A DNA stretch of 64,000 nt from Aphidius gifuensis (taxonomy: Eukaryota > Arthropoda > Insecta > Hymenoptera > Braconidae): positions 1,364,001 to 1,428,000 of the forward strand of contig NC_057792.1 in NCBI RefSeq assembly GCF_014905175.1, read 5' to 3'. The position numbers were made by a program, and so were the translations under genes. The notes under the pieces are model-generated. The model did not search any database, was not told the origin of the DNA, and saw nothing but the letters and a program-made list of their open reading frames with translations. The stretch's first letter is position 1. Every line of letters starts with the position of its first letter. Of this stretch, positions 26,232 to 40,500 are shown piece by piece.

Positions 26232-29200
26232 ATTTTGGGATACTTGATTTTTGTTATTTCATTTAAAGTTTCATCGGTATATTCATAGTTTTTTTTTAAA
26301 CTTTTATTTTCCAAGAAAGCTCAAAGCACTAGTATTACAAACGTTTCTACTATCAAATGTAAATTTATCAAGGTTTTCATTTCTCTAGTGCTTTTGCCAC
26401 ATTGGTACAAACTCACTTGAAATAATCTTCAACTTCTTCTACTTTCAACCCCAAAACTCTTCTCAATGTCTGACATATCCAAACACAAATATACAACATA
26501 GTCATATGTACATATATACATATGAATAATATATAATATATGTTTATTGCGACAAGTAGTAAAGTCCTCATCTTGTGTTGGACTTGAAATGTTGCTTCAA
26601 CATCTCATGGCGCCAACTGTATTTCCGGCTACTCTCATCTCTATTTCTATTTACCATATACAACGGATGCAATTTCCTTCGGTATTGTCAAATACTATAA
26701 TAACATATATTTTACTCTCTCAAATATTTAATCATAAATATACAAAAAAAAAATAAATAAATTATAGGGGAGAAAGTAAGGCAAAATAGGACACTCTAAA
26801 TAATATTTTTATTTATTTTTATATCTTTTTCTAAATGACCTAAAACTACTATAAAAAAAAATCAAAATAATTGAAAAAAAAAATTCATTATATCCACAAA
26901 GTTGCTAGGAATAAACAGAAAATAAATAGAAAATTTTAACCCTTAAATTAACCCTCAATTTTTCATCTACAAACTAAAATATTGTCATTATAAATTTAGA
27001 GCTTTTTAACAACTACAATTTTAAATTCATGGAGATTTTTTTGAATGTTTTATTTTGTCTAGAAAAATATTTTTGTATATATTAAAAATTGTCGAGAAAC
27101 ATTAAGACTATTTTTTCTATTTAAATAATTTTATTTGATTTATTCACATTAACGAAGAGCCTAATTGTGCAAGATACATTACATCATATTGTCACATAAA
27201 TATATGTACGTAATATATCATTTTGAAATGACTTTTTTTCATATATATATTTATTTTGACAAAAGAAAAACATTAAAAGTTTGCTTAGCATGGGGATGAA
27301 ATGGTCGTTAACTTTCACGACAGTGAATTGTCAGTAGTTAGAATTCCGAGTACATAAAGACATCAGACAGAGTATACCAGGATGACAATAAAAATAATAA
27401 AAGAGTTGTGGGAAATAAAGAAAAAAAATTTTGAAAAAAAAAAAAAGTATAATGTTGAAAAGAAGCAAGGTGCAGAATTTAAATTCACAGTTAAAGAACA
27501 AGGGACCAAGTCAAGCATCTGAAACCACTGGTTTTTACTCTTTTTTTTCTTATTTTTTTTTGGTTGATGGTTGTAGTAAGTCCAAGAAAATATAAAAAAA
27601 AGATTTTTAAAATTTACAAAACCAAATGTCAAGCAACTGATTTTATCGTTATTATTTTTATCATTTTTTTTTTCTCTCTCTCGTTATGAAGCTAGAGCTT
27701 TTTTTTTTATTTTATTTTATTCATTATTTTAGTATTGAGCTTTAAAGCTATTCGGCAATGATCACCACGTGCCAACGACAACTTCCACAAGTTTTAAAGA
27801 ACCATAAAACTGTCGATCGTGCAATGATGAAACTACTAAAATACCAATTAATACTTTCAAGCTTAAAAGTTTAAAAATTTCCTTCTTTTTTTTAACCAAG
27901 TTTTTATTTGAAATATTGAAATTAATTATTTTCATGTCAAACTTATAAAGCTCAATAAATTTATTTATTTATATATAAGCAGGATTTTTTTTCAAGATAA
28001 TAATAAAAAATTATTATTACTCAATGAATGCATGTGTATTTTTTTATTTCGTTTTTCATCTGTACTTTGTCACGCTTTGAGAATAACTAAAAAATGTAAT
28101 ATGCATTAGAGTGTGTGTGTGGATGCTGGATGAAAAATGATACGAGGCGAAAAACGAGTCCTGGAATTTTCACAAACGTCCCTGACAACATGGCAAGAGT
28201 TGTAGGAAATGGAATAAAAAAAGGACTTAGACGCATGAGAAAAAGAGGTAAAAAAAAAAAAAGATAAAATAGAGAAGAAAAATTCAGTAGTACAGTGAAC
28301 GAAAGACATGGAAGAAAAACGAATAAATTGCAAAGTAAAATACTGCTCTGAGAATATAGAGAGAAATGGTTGGACGTTGGTTCTGTGTTGAAGTCAGTGA
28401 ACAAAAAATAAAAAATAAATAAAAAATACGAAAGAAACTCCTACTAGAAATAATGCAAAAAAAATATATAAAAAAATTTATACGCAAAAGAGAGGACACA
28501 CTGAAGCGTACTATATATAAATATAAATTTAACATGGTATGTGTATTTACAAAAAAAAAAAAAAAAAAAAGATCTATATTTGTTTGGATCCCTCGTCAAA
28601 ACCCTTCAGTTCACTCAGTTTATTTTTCATACTTTACACATCATCTAATATTAAATTTTTTCATCAAACATCAATACAACAAGATGGAAATTAAAATTCA
28701 TAAATAAATACTTGGAATGTAATTTATTTTTCTGAGAATTTATCATTTATTTGTTTTTATTTTTTAATTTTAATATTGGCTTGTTGGTTTAGCTTGATGA
28801 TGCTGGTGGTTTGATGAATCATTGAGGTGAACGGATAAAGATTTTTATATGAAATTAATTTTGTAAAAAAATATATTGCATAAAGCTTTTTAAATTTATA
28901 CAAAATATAAATAATTTATTGTAAATTAAGATAAATATTTTATATTTTTATAAATTGCATTTTTTTTAATTAAATATTTTTTATAAAAATCAAATACATA
29001 AATTTACTTTATTCTTTTAAAAAATAAATTTATAATTTATGGTTTTTTAATGATTCACGATAAAACAGATTATTTTAAATATTCAAAAATTATCTCGAAA
29101 GCTTAATATATATATTTTCATAAGATAAGCTTCGAATACAAAGCGAAAATTTTTCTTCGTAAGATACTTGGTTAAACAATAAGAATAAAGAAAATTTAAA

Positions 29201-32200
29201 AAAAATAAAAAATGCTTCAAGTACAAAGGATAAACAAAAGATAAAAAAATTTACAACTGAAAGAAAAAAAAAAAAAGATAATATAAATGTAAAAAAGAAA
29301 AATTGCAATGTTTCATTTTTTGCAAAACTTTTTTCTTGTATTTTTCTTATTTGGTAAAAAAAGAAGGTCATAGGGTTAACTGTGCTTTTGTAACCACCTA
29401 TGAAAAAGTCGTGAGAAAAGCACGACTGGCTCTTCAATCAAATTTTCATCCCCTTATTTTCACATACTGATAAGGCGGAAGATATTTGTGTTAAAATTAT
29501 GCAAAGCACCGTAAAAAAAAAAAAAACAGCTTATCGTTTTTGTATTTTTATTATTACGTCTTTCAATTTTTTATTATAATCATTTATTTTTATTTTTGCT
29601 TGTTGCTGTAAGATACAACTATCTATAAAAATAAAAAAAAAATATTCCCAATTCAACTGACCCTTCTTTGGTGTCCAATGATGTGAATGAAACTCAAACG
29701 TTTCGTTATACAAAAGAACAAAATAAAAACCAACGAAGCTTCTCCAGTAAATTGCACGTGATAAAAAAAACTAAAAATTTTTTATTTTTTTATATTTTTA
29801 TTTTTGACATCTTGTAAATTTCAATAGAACCAACAATTTTTCTCAACTTGATGCATCACTTGCTTAATATGAAAAAAATATGAAAAAATATACTGTCGAT
29901 TATTTTTTTTTTTTTATTGTATAGAAAAAAAAATTATTTACAAACTTTTAACTTCAATATATAAAATTACAACACAATACAAAAAGTATTAAACTGCCCA
30001 AAAACTTTTTTTATTCTATTCAATTGTTATGGAAAATACATTTAAAAAAAAGAAATCATACATTTTTTTTATTTTTCTCCACTGAAAATGATATTTGTGG
30101 TTTTTTTTTTTTTAAAAACCATCCAACAATTTCCTGTTATTTCCGGTTGGTAGATTTTTATTCCGATTTGGGCACTTTTTACTTCCGGATGGTATACCAG
30201 TGTGGTAAAATAAGAGTGACAGCATGAGGGAGACAAACGATTTGACAACTACGGTGTATAGATAAAAAATAATAAAAAGAGAGACGTTAACAAAAAGCTT
30301 TAAAAAAAAAAACCAAGTGGAATGAGTTTTAACCGAGGGTGTTTTTTAAAATCGCTCCAAAGCATTTTAGAAATCATTAAATTTATCGTGATAAAACTGG
30401 CCATTCTTCATTGAGAATTGGACAGCTGGCCTCGTTGGTCAGCCCACTTTTTGCTCGAGTTTTAACTTTAAAAAAATTGTACACACGCGATTCATTGGTA
30501 CTCTTTAGAGCAAACATATCGATTACGTTAAACAAACTATGCTTGTGATTTTTGGATAGTTACAAAATCAGATAAATATCGCTTCAACACGATTTTAAAA
30601 AAAATAAAATTACATTTTTGCACGAATTGATTAAGAAAAAAAAATTGATTCAACACTACGTGGTTAAAGAAACAATGAAAATAATGTTTTTTATTTTTTA
30701 TCAACTTGAGCCAAATAATAATAATAAAAAGTACTTGTTAAAAAAAAGCTCTGTACTTGAGGGACACTTGTGTTATTCTCGAGTTAGATAGAAGTGCAGA
30801 AATTGTGCCAAAACGAAGGGTTGAAAGCTTGATTATTTCAAGTATAAATGAGGGTTAAAATTTTTGGAAAAGCGAGAAATAGTTATGTAAAGAAAAAATA
30901 ATAATAATACAAGTACTCCATTGGGTCGTTTGAAAATTAAACAATTATTAACTCAACACCGCAGACATGAACAACATAATTTGATAAGTTTTTTTCTTAC
31001 TTTCATAAATATATGAAAAGTAAACGTACTACTTAAAATAACTCTTGTATTATTCTATTTTATTTTTTTATCTCAACCCTGAGAAAAAGACAATTTATAA
31101 AACAAATCGAGGTCTCAAGAGGAAAAGTGAATTTCACTATATGCCAAAAAAATAAAAAAAGCTTTCTTTTTATTTTCTTTTCTGTTGTTTTTATTTATTT
31201 TGTTTGTCAATTTTTATAACGACAATTTGTCTTTTAGTGCTTTAAAAGGATTTGGAAGATTGAAATCGATAGAGACAGTTGTAAATGAAAAATAAAAATA
31301 AAAAAATGATAGTAGCTAGTGAAGTTGAATTTTTGAATTTATTTGTGGCAAGTTGAAGAAAAAGTATGCTTATCAAGTTGATTTGTATGGCAATACTGGA
31401 CACTGAATGTGTGTAGGTTTATATAATTGAAGTTCGTCTATCTTTTAGACAGCCATTGCAAGTTTTAGAATCGAGAAAATCTATTCCATCAAGCCTTTTA
31501 TATCCCTCGATTCTGTTGTGTCCTGTCCATCCTATATCTTTTTTATTTTTTTTATTTCACTCTCTCAACTTATTTACTGCGACCTCACTATATTTTTTTA
31601 TTTTTCATCTCTCTCTTTATTCGAACTCGTTCAACTATTGTGTCAAAGGGTATTGCTGTTTTTTATTTGATTTTTTTTTTTATTTTCTGTCCACTACAGT
31701 CCATCTTCAGAAACTACCCTTCAACTGTATCCACCCATAAAAGATTGCTGGTCTCGCAATTTCATATATAATATTGTCATGTATCAACAAAGTACTGGAA
31801 AACTATAATTTAAAACTTTTAAAAATACTTGAAATATATTTTCAATTTTATTAAACAGAATATTCAAAGAAAAATATTTTCTATTACATTTGATTGCACT
31901 ATATAAAATTATGTTTTTAAAATGAAAAATATATTTATGAACATTTAATTAAACGAACATTCCAATTGTCAAATTCGTTTGAATTTAATTTTTATAATTT
32001 AATTAAATTCGGAGCTCTGATATTGTTCGTGGAAATAAAATTCACGATTCATTACATCTACTATTTTTCAATGAATGCAAAAAAATATTCAAAGGAAATT
32101 TCATGACAATAAAATTAATATTTTATTGACAATTGAATTATTGTTTTTTGATTTATTTAAAAAAAAATATCTTTTTTTTTAATATAAACTTTTATTTTTA

Positions 32201-35200
32201 ATCTCAATATTTATATTTTTAATAATGGCCATTCTTTTTTCAATTGAAATGAATTCAAATACATTCATTGTCATTTACTTTGATGTGATTAAATTTTTTT
32301 TAATCTACATTTTAAAATTGTATTTTACAACTAAAAGATTGCAAAACCTCAATCAATTTTCCAGCATCAATTCAATCATTGAAAATATTTTTTTTCCTCT
32401 ATCTCGTTAATTATTTACCATACATTCAAAACTTGTTGAATGTAAAGAAACTTTAAAATATAAAAAAATAAAAAAGCTTTAATTTAAATTACACGAAGCC
32501 ATAAACAATTAACTCTTCCATGTGGTTTTAATTAATAAAAAATTTACAGAATTTAGTTTTCCATTTTCCCAGTGAAAATTTAATCATTCCTTTTTGTATT
32601 TTATGCAAGTTATTTCCTCTTGATACAAAATTACTAAAAATAAAAAATAAATAAATAAACATTCGTAGAAAATTCAATAGACACATAAACTGTATTTAAA
32701 TGAATTTATTTTTCATAATAATAATACATAGTAATGTTAAACCGATGTATTTATTGTAAATCCATATTCATAGGATGCAGGAGAGACGAGAGTATGCAAT
32801 TTTCTCGTGTTTATATATGCACTTTAACAAAAGTCACAGAGAATTTATATTATATCAAAAAGAAAAAACGTTATATACATACAAAAGTTTTGTAACTAGT
32901 AGATAGTTTTGGCTACATGTTGTTGGTTATCTGCATATGTCAGTAAAATAGTTTTATCAAACTCGTGAGTTTCTTGTTTTTATGTTGTTTATTTAAATTC
33001 ATGAATTTATTCATGTGCATGCATCATTGATTGAACACTTGATCAATTGACAGATGTTTTCGATTGTCAAATAGCATTATCAAAAGAAAAAAAAATAAAT
33101 ACAACAAATAAAACAGATCAATAATAGATATAAAATCAAAAAATTATCATTTAATTTAGCTGAGAGTGCAAAATATTGTTCATCAAATTTTTGCTGATAG
33201 CAGTGAAATGGTGATGGTGAAAATTGAGATTGTCAAGAGAAAGAGTACAATCTAGCTGTGCAAGATGCAGGAAAACTATCAAGTGTCGTTTTGTATTTAC
33301 TGCAGTAAAAGAGGGTTGCCAAGTTGTATATATAAATATACAACACTGGAAAATGGCTGGTTCAGATTGTACATAGTGTCATGAAGGGGATTTTCTTGAG
33401 ACGTTCGAGAATGCCAGAGGCAAGCTAAAGTGAAATTTATCTAGGCAATCTCGATTGTGGCTTCTATTCCAAAGTCCTAACACTATGTGCATCTATTTTC
33501 TCATCTAGCTTTTCACATTTTCTTTTTTAGTTATACCCGTGTGATACTCACACCTCTTGTCTATATCGTTTATAATAGTCATCGTGTCTAGTCCATGCTG
33601 CCAAAGCATGCTTTTAAAACTTTGAATGAACGCTCACACACACAAGAGCATGAGAAATAAAACGAAAAAAAAATATATCAAGAGTGATAAAAACTCTCCA
33701 ATAAACTTTCTAAAAGTTTAAAATTTTCAAACTTGACTAGAAAATTCAATTTAATGAAATAGAGTTAATTATCAATTCAATTAAAATTTTCCTACTTTAT
33801 TTAATTGCAAATACAACAAAAAAAAAAAAACAAAAAATTACCTACATAAATAATAAAACTACAACAGTAGTACAATATTAGTAATTTTTAATTAAATATA
33901 AATAATAATAATGTTAATATTTAAATGAATATTTTGTTGGAAAATTAATATTGAAATAGACACAGTTAAAATTGGGTTAAATTAAGAAAATGAAAAAAGT
34001 TGATGTATTGAAATTACAGACCTTGCAACAATGCATTTACCTCGAAACAAACAAATAAATAGGCCAAAAAACATTGAGCGTTAAGAAAATAATATGATTC
34101 ACATTAAAAAGAGAAACAAAATAGAGAGAAATAAAATTTATATTAATTTCTGCAGCCGTTGTGTGTTTTCGCAACAACAGGCGCTACCAAAATCTAATGC
34201 ACCAAATCATTTTGAATTCAGAAATTCGTATATAAGCTCACTTTTGCATCGTTGCTTCACTGGAACGTTATATTAGTAAATAAAGTGTGCATGGTATATA
34301 TATATTTTTCGATCTCTTCATTGAGCCCCTTCTATTAAAATAACAACCCCCACACATACGTTCATGTAGATGCGCAGATAAATGGTACATGAATATATGT
34401 ATGAATAAAATGATTGCGGTATTGGAAAATAGAGAGACGAAAGTGTTTGCTTCAATGAAGCAAGACTGCACAAGCATTAATTACTTTGGGATATCGTTCA
34501 TTAAAGGCCAAGTATAATTTTCGCTTAACGAGAAATTTTAAACGATTATATAATCCTCTTTTTTTATTTTCAAAATGCCTATTTTCTACTTGTCATTGAT
34601 AACATGTTGGTACATGGATAATAATTAATGAGATCAATTAGAAAATTTTTAAAATCAAAATCACTTGACTCTTTCATTCATTTTACACAAATTTATTTAA
34701 ATTTTTTTTCCCTTTTTGGCTTTTTTTTATTAAGCATTAATAACAAGCTGTGTTTCAGATCTTTTTGTTTCTTTATTTTCTTTTTCTTCACATATACTAT
34801 TAAGTTGCATAACTCTCGACAAAATTTACTCTCATTAAAAGAAAATTTTCACAATTTCTCACATGAGTTTTTAAGCTTTCATCTATTTTTAGCAACACTA
34901 TATTTTTTTTTTTTCTTTTTACTGACTTTTAAATTAACTCTCTTTTATTATACAAGCTTTAAAGCTCTTATATACTACTGTTGTAATATTTTATAAACTT
35001 TTATACTATATTTAAAATTTAAATAAATTTTTTTTATATTATTTTTTATATCTCTCAATTTATTTATTTAATTTATTTGATTTTAATTTTTCAATTTATC
35101 ATTTAATATTATCTCTAGTCCCTGATTTATCATATATATATATTTATCTTTAATTTTCAATAGAGTAAAATTGACTAAAATAAACAGTTAGAGAAACATA

Positions 35201-37375
35201 TCTTGTATCAATATTACCCCAACAAATATTGCTTCAACACTGAAACAATTATCTCCTGTAAAACAATACTAAATTTGATATAAAATTTTATTCATTTAAA
35301 TTGAAATTATAATTTTATCTTTGAAATATATATCGACCCAATATAAAAGTTTATTAAACACTACAATTGAGTATCATATTTTATTTTTATAATTAAATTT
35401 CAATTGTTATAAAATCATAATAACATTAAAATAAAATTATTACAATATAAACAATAGACATGATCATAAAATAAAATCTACCCTCTGTATATTTTTGTTT
35501 ACAATAAAATTAATGAGTAACATGAATAAAATCTAAATATAAATTATTTTCCAATTGATATATTAATATCAAGATATAGAAATTTTATTATTGTCTTTGT
35601 CTCATTTCATGACAATGCACGTGCCCAGAATTCAACTTGAAACATTGTTGATCATCTAGTTTATTTACCTGAGTACATAAGATGCACAGACACGTGATAA
35701 TATGCATACACAAACATATGACAATAACAGTGTCAATTTTGACATGTAGACAGCCAAAGTTTGATAATAACAAAGAGATATGATCCACAAGAACATCACA
35801 CACAAACACATGTTATAAAATACAGCTTACAAAGTTTCTCAATGATATTAGTATATATATATTTTAGATAGACATGTGTCGTGTGTATGTGGATGCTCAA
35901 ATCTTGGCAAATATGCATGAAAAGATATGTTACAATTTACAAACACTTGTCAAACTTGCAAATGGACACTTGGACATTTTTTTATTTCTAATAATTCGCA
36001 TTCCCTCTCACATGGTACTTTGAAATTTTACACGTGACTATACAATGAATAGTCCTTTGTTCGAACAATCAATAAGCTTTGTTGAAATTATTTTCAAACA
36101 AAATATATTGTTGTTTTATAATATAATATATTTTATTCATTCATAGAACATTTGTTTATAATTATTAATTGACAAACTGTCAAACTATTGAAGAAATAAT
36201 ATTTTAAAACAAAAGATAATTTTAATTGTTATAAATTGATAATAGCTTTTATATAAAATGTCACAACCAATATATAATAAAATAAATAAAAAAAAATAAT
36301 ACTAACAAGTGAGTTAAAAAATTGACAAATTGTTGTGACATTTTATGTCATAAAAAAAAAATTATATCAAATATATGAAAAGTGGATAAAAGAATTTAAG
36401 AAAAAAATAAAAATTTTGTGATTTGCCAAAAGGTTAGGGTGTATGAGAAATTGTGGATGCTGTTGGCTGACTAAAGCCTGACCTCATCTCCTTTTTTTTT
36501 GTTCACTTTGTTGTAGCATCTCAGAACAACCTGTTCATGCTGTAAACGTGTTCAGTGTAGACCAAGGCTACAGTGTCTACGTGACCATAATGTCGAAGCA
36601 TCATTTCATGTATATAGAGCTAAGTTATCAAGCCCCTTTTTCATTCTTCTCTCAACTGCTTATATATATTTTTTTTTCTTGTGCATTTTTCAAAAGGACA
36701 AGTAGCGAGATGAGAGAGTAAAGAGACAACCTAAAAAATAACACGTGACTTTATTTTAAAAAATATAAAAATCCAGTTAGATGAATAAAAATAATAAAAT
36801 TGTAAAAGATAATAAAAATAAAGTAGTTTAGTAATTTTTTTTATTGTCTTTTATATTTAACTTAAGCATATATAACAAAATGGTTGTATAACTGTCGACG
36901 AAACAAATTTATACAAACGATTTGTGTTGTATGATTTGACTTTGTAAGTATAATAATGTCATATGGTTATGGCATTTGTTCATAGCCATGTATTTTGTAT
37001 TATTACTTTATGTATATGTATATAAAATATCAACAGCACTTTTGTTTATACGTGCTTATTGTATATGCTTCGAGTAAATAACCAACAAAGCCATTGCAAC
37101 AAAGTGGCAATACAGTTACAGTCATTTATTTACAATTACCATATCTACATCTTGTTTAATATTATGACATTTACAAATTCGACAAATACAATTGTTTCAA
37201 TTATTTCGTATTTGTCAAATTTTAATATCAAGAAAATTTAGATTATGTTTATCGCTGGTTTACTAGTTTCATTTAGTAATTAACTTTTATATATTTATTT
37301 ATTATTTTAAATTAATTTATCAATTAAAATTTATTTATGATGATTTTAGGGGTATTTATGTTTTGATAAAATTAT

Positions 37376-37525
37376 GTGGGCTTTCTCCGGTGGTACTGCT
37401 ATACCGGATAAACCCGTGATAGAGCCAAGGCAAGCCCCGGCATCTATCCAGTTACAAAAAACAGTTTAATATTCTGGCTCCTCAATGAGGAGCGTTTCAG
37501 ATATTAAGCTGAAAAGAACAGATAC
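37376..37525 (-). pseudogene. U2 snRNA copy A, 3' fragment
   Basis: The complement carries U2 from the insertion point to its 3' end: stem IIa, stem IIb (GCTCCTC-ATT-GAGGAGC), the U-run in the Sm position, and stem-loops III and IV. It is cut off at nt 37-44 of U2 by a transposon whose 8-bp target duplication (ACAGATAC on +) is 37518-37525. It has lost its 5' end and promoter to the far side of the insertion and cannot make U2 as it stands. Sequence is nearly identical to the intact copy at 46347-46532, so the break is young or the copies are homogenised. Gene identity is certain; loss of function is inferred from the interruption. Confidence 0.93.
37518..37525. repeat. target site duplication, left
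   Basis: ACAGATAC directly before the element's CAGGGGG end. It is identical to 40840-40847 and to the single copy in the intact U2 paralogue at 46489-46496. On the U2 sense strand it reads GTATCTGT. Confidence 0.95.
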
Positions 37526-40500
37526 CAGGGGGATAGCACTACATGTATTTTTATGGGCTGTAGTTTGTCACCCTAGATGAGTCGATTCCCCAGAAAAAGT
37601 CTAGCAACGGAACGCCATTTTGTAGTCACATGATAAAACCTTTAAATCCTCGTATATCTATCTCGTTTTCCTTACCAGTTAAATTGCAGTTTTCCTCGAA
37701 TGGATAATAAATTTAAATATATAATAAACCATACAATTAATTTGATTAACATTTGTATTTTAAAAATAAATTTACATGTATTTTATTTATAATGGAAATA
37801 AAAATGTCCATGAGAAGCAGTAGCTAAGGAAAAGATGTAGCTAAGGAATTAATGTGACTAAGGAATTAATGTTGCCAAAGAATTATATTTCAAGGAAATA
37901 TTCATTAGTCACATATTAATTTTTATCTTAGTTACTGCTTTTCCTTGGACATTTTTTTATTTATTTTATAAAATAAAATACATATAAATTTTTTTTTTTT
38001 TAAAAAATACAAATGTCCAAGAAAGCAGTAGCTAAGGAAAAGATGTAGCTAAGGAATTGATGTGACTAAGGAATTAATGTTGCCAAAGAATTATATTTCT
38101 GAAATTATTAGTTTCATTATCTTTTCAGTTGGTTATCTTTTTTTTCTATTACTGCTTTTCCTTGGACATTTTTTATTTATTTATAAATAAAATACATGTA
38201 AATTTTTAAAAATACAAATGTCCAAGGAAAAGCAGTAGCTAAGGAAAAGATGTAGCTAAGGAATTAATGTTGCCAAGGAATTATATTTCAAGGAAATAAT
38301 TCATTAGTCACATTACTTAGTTACATCTTTTTTCTATTACTGCTTTTCCTTGGACATTTTTTATTTATTTTATAAATAAAATACATGTAAATTTTTTTTT
38401 TAAAAATACAAATGTCCAAGGAAAAGCAGTAGCTAAGGAAAAGATGTAGCTAAGGAATTAATGTGACTAAGGAATTAATGTTGCCAAAGAATTATATTTC
38501 AAGGAATATCTATTAGTCACATTAATTCTCTTTTCATATTTTTATTGCTTTTCCTTGGACATTTTTTATTTATTTTATAAATAAATACGTAAATTTTTTA
38601 AAAAATACAAATGTCCATGAAAAGCAGTAGCTATTTAAAGATGTAGCTAAGGAATTGATGTGACTAAGGAATTAATGTTGCCAAAGACTTATATTTCAGG
38701 AAATATTCATTAGTCACATTATCAGCTATATCTTTTTTTCTTTATTACGTTTTTCCTTGACATTTTTATTTATTTTATAAATAAAATACATGTAAATTTT
38801 TTTTTAAAAAATACAAATGTCCAGGAAAAGCAGTAGCTAAGGAGAAGATGTAGCTAAGGAATTGATGACTAAGGAATTAATGTTGCCAAAGAATTATATT
38901 TCATTGAAATAATTCATTATCACATTAATTTTCAGTTACATCTTTTTTCTAGTTACTGCTTTTCCTTGACATTTTTATTTATTTTATAAATAAAATACAT
39001 GTAAATTTTTTTTAAAAATACAAATGTCCATGAAAGCAGTAGCTATGAAAGCTAGCTAAGGAATTAATGTGACTAAGGAATCAATGTTGCCAAAGAATTA
39101 TATTTCAAGGAAATAATTCATTAGTCACATTATTTCAATAGCATCTTTTTCTTATTACTGCTTTCCTTGACATTTTATTATTATTTTTTATAAATAAAAT
39201 ACATGTAAATTTTTTTAAAAATACAAATGTCCATGAAAAGCAGTAGCTATGAAAAGATGTAGTTATGAATTGATGACTAAGGAATTAATGTTGCTGTAAG
39301 AATTATATTTCAAGGAAATAATTCATTAGTCACATTAATTCCTCAGCTACATTTTCTCCTTAGCTACTGCTTTTTCCTGGATATTTTTATTTATTTTATA
39401 AATAAAAATACATGTAAATTTTTTTAAAAAATACAAATGTGAGAGAAAGTAGTAGCTAAGGAAAAGATGTAGCTATGAATTGAGACTAAGGAATTAATGT
39501 TGCCAAAGAATTATATTTCAAGGAAATAATTCATTAGTTACATTAATTTATTACATCTTTTTCCTTAGCTACATCTTTCCTTGGACATTTTTATTTATTT
39601 TATAAATGAAATACATGTAAATTTTTTTTAAAATACAAATGTCCAAGGAAAAGCAGTAGCTATGAAAAGATGTAGTTAGCAAAAGATGTAGCTATGAATT
39701 AATGTTGCCAAAGAATTATATATTGGAAATAATTCATTAGTCACATTAATCTTAGCTAATCTTTTTAACTACATCTTCCTTAGCTAGCTTCTGCTTTCTT
39801 TGACATTTTTTATTTATTTTATAAAATGAAATACAAAATTTTTTTTTTAAAAATACAAAATGTCCAAGGAAAAGTAGTATCTATTAGAAAAAAGATGTAG
39901 CTATAAATAGCTAAGGGATTGAGGTTGCCAAAGAATTATGTTTCAAGGAAATAATTCCTTAGTCACATTAATTCCTTAGCTACATTTTTTCCTTAGCTAC
40001 ATTTTTTCCTTAGCTACTGCTTTTCCTTGGACATTTTTTATTTATTTTATAAATAAAATACATGTAAATTTATTTTTTTAAAATACAAATGTCCAAGAAA
40101 AGTAGTAGTTATGAAAGAGATAGTTAAGGAAAAGATGTATTAAGGAATTAATGTTGCCAAAGAATTATATCTCAAGGAAATAATTCATTAGTCACATTAA
40201 TTTTTTAGCTACATCTTTTTCCTTAGCTACATTTTCTTTTTCCTTTTTTTTAGCTACTGCTTTTCCTTGGACATTTTTTATTTATTTTATAAATGAAATA
40301 CACATAAATTTTTTTTTTCAAAATACAAATGTCCAAGGAAAAGCAGTAGCTAAGGAAAAGAGGTTGCCCTACATGTTAATTTCTTTGGCAAAATATATTT
40401 CGTATAAATTAACATGTGACAACATCCTTTCCTTAGCTACCATTTTTCCTATGACCATTTATTTTTTTAAATTAATAAAACGCTATGGGAAAAGTATTAG

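Larger units (their letters stand above)
17666..37327. other. long AT-rich desert
   Basis: Nearly 20 kb with no recognisable gene. It contains a GT run at 26217-26231, many poly-A/T tracts and T-rich frames coding only Phe/Leu/Ser strings. Less AT-rich islands occur at about 18300-18420, 19700-19830, 20120-20260 and 33230-33430. Two of them (19707-19961 and 20129-20313) contain frames noted separately as weak candidates. No other ordered repeat was seen. Confidence 0.45.

Noticed and set aside
28087..28535. Overlapping minus-strand frames that look like membrane proteins
   Set aside because: Hydrophobicity comes from T-rich codons in several frames at once, which indicates composition, not selection.
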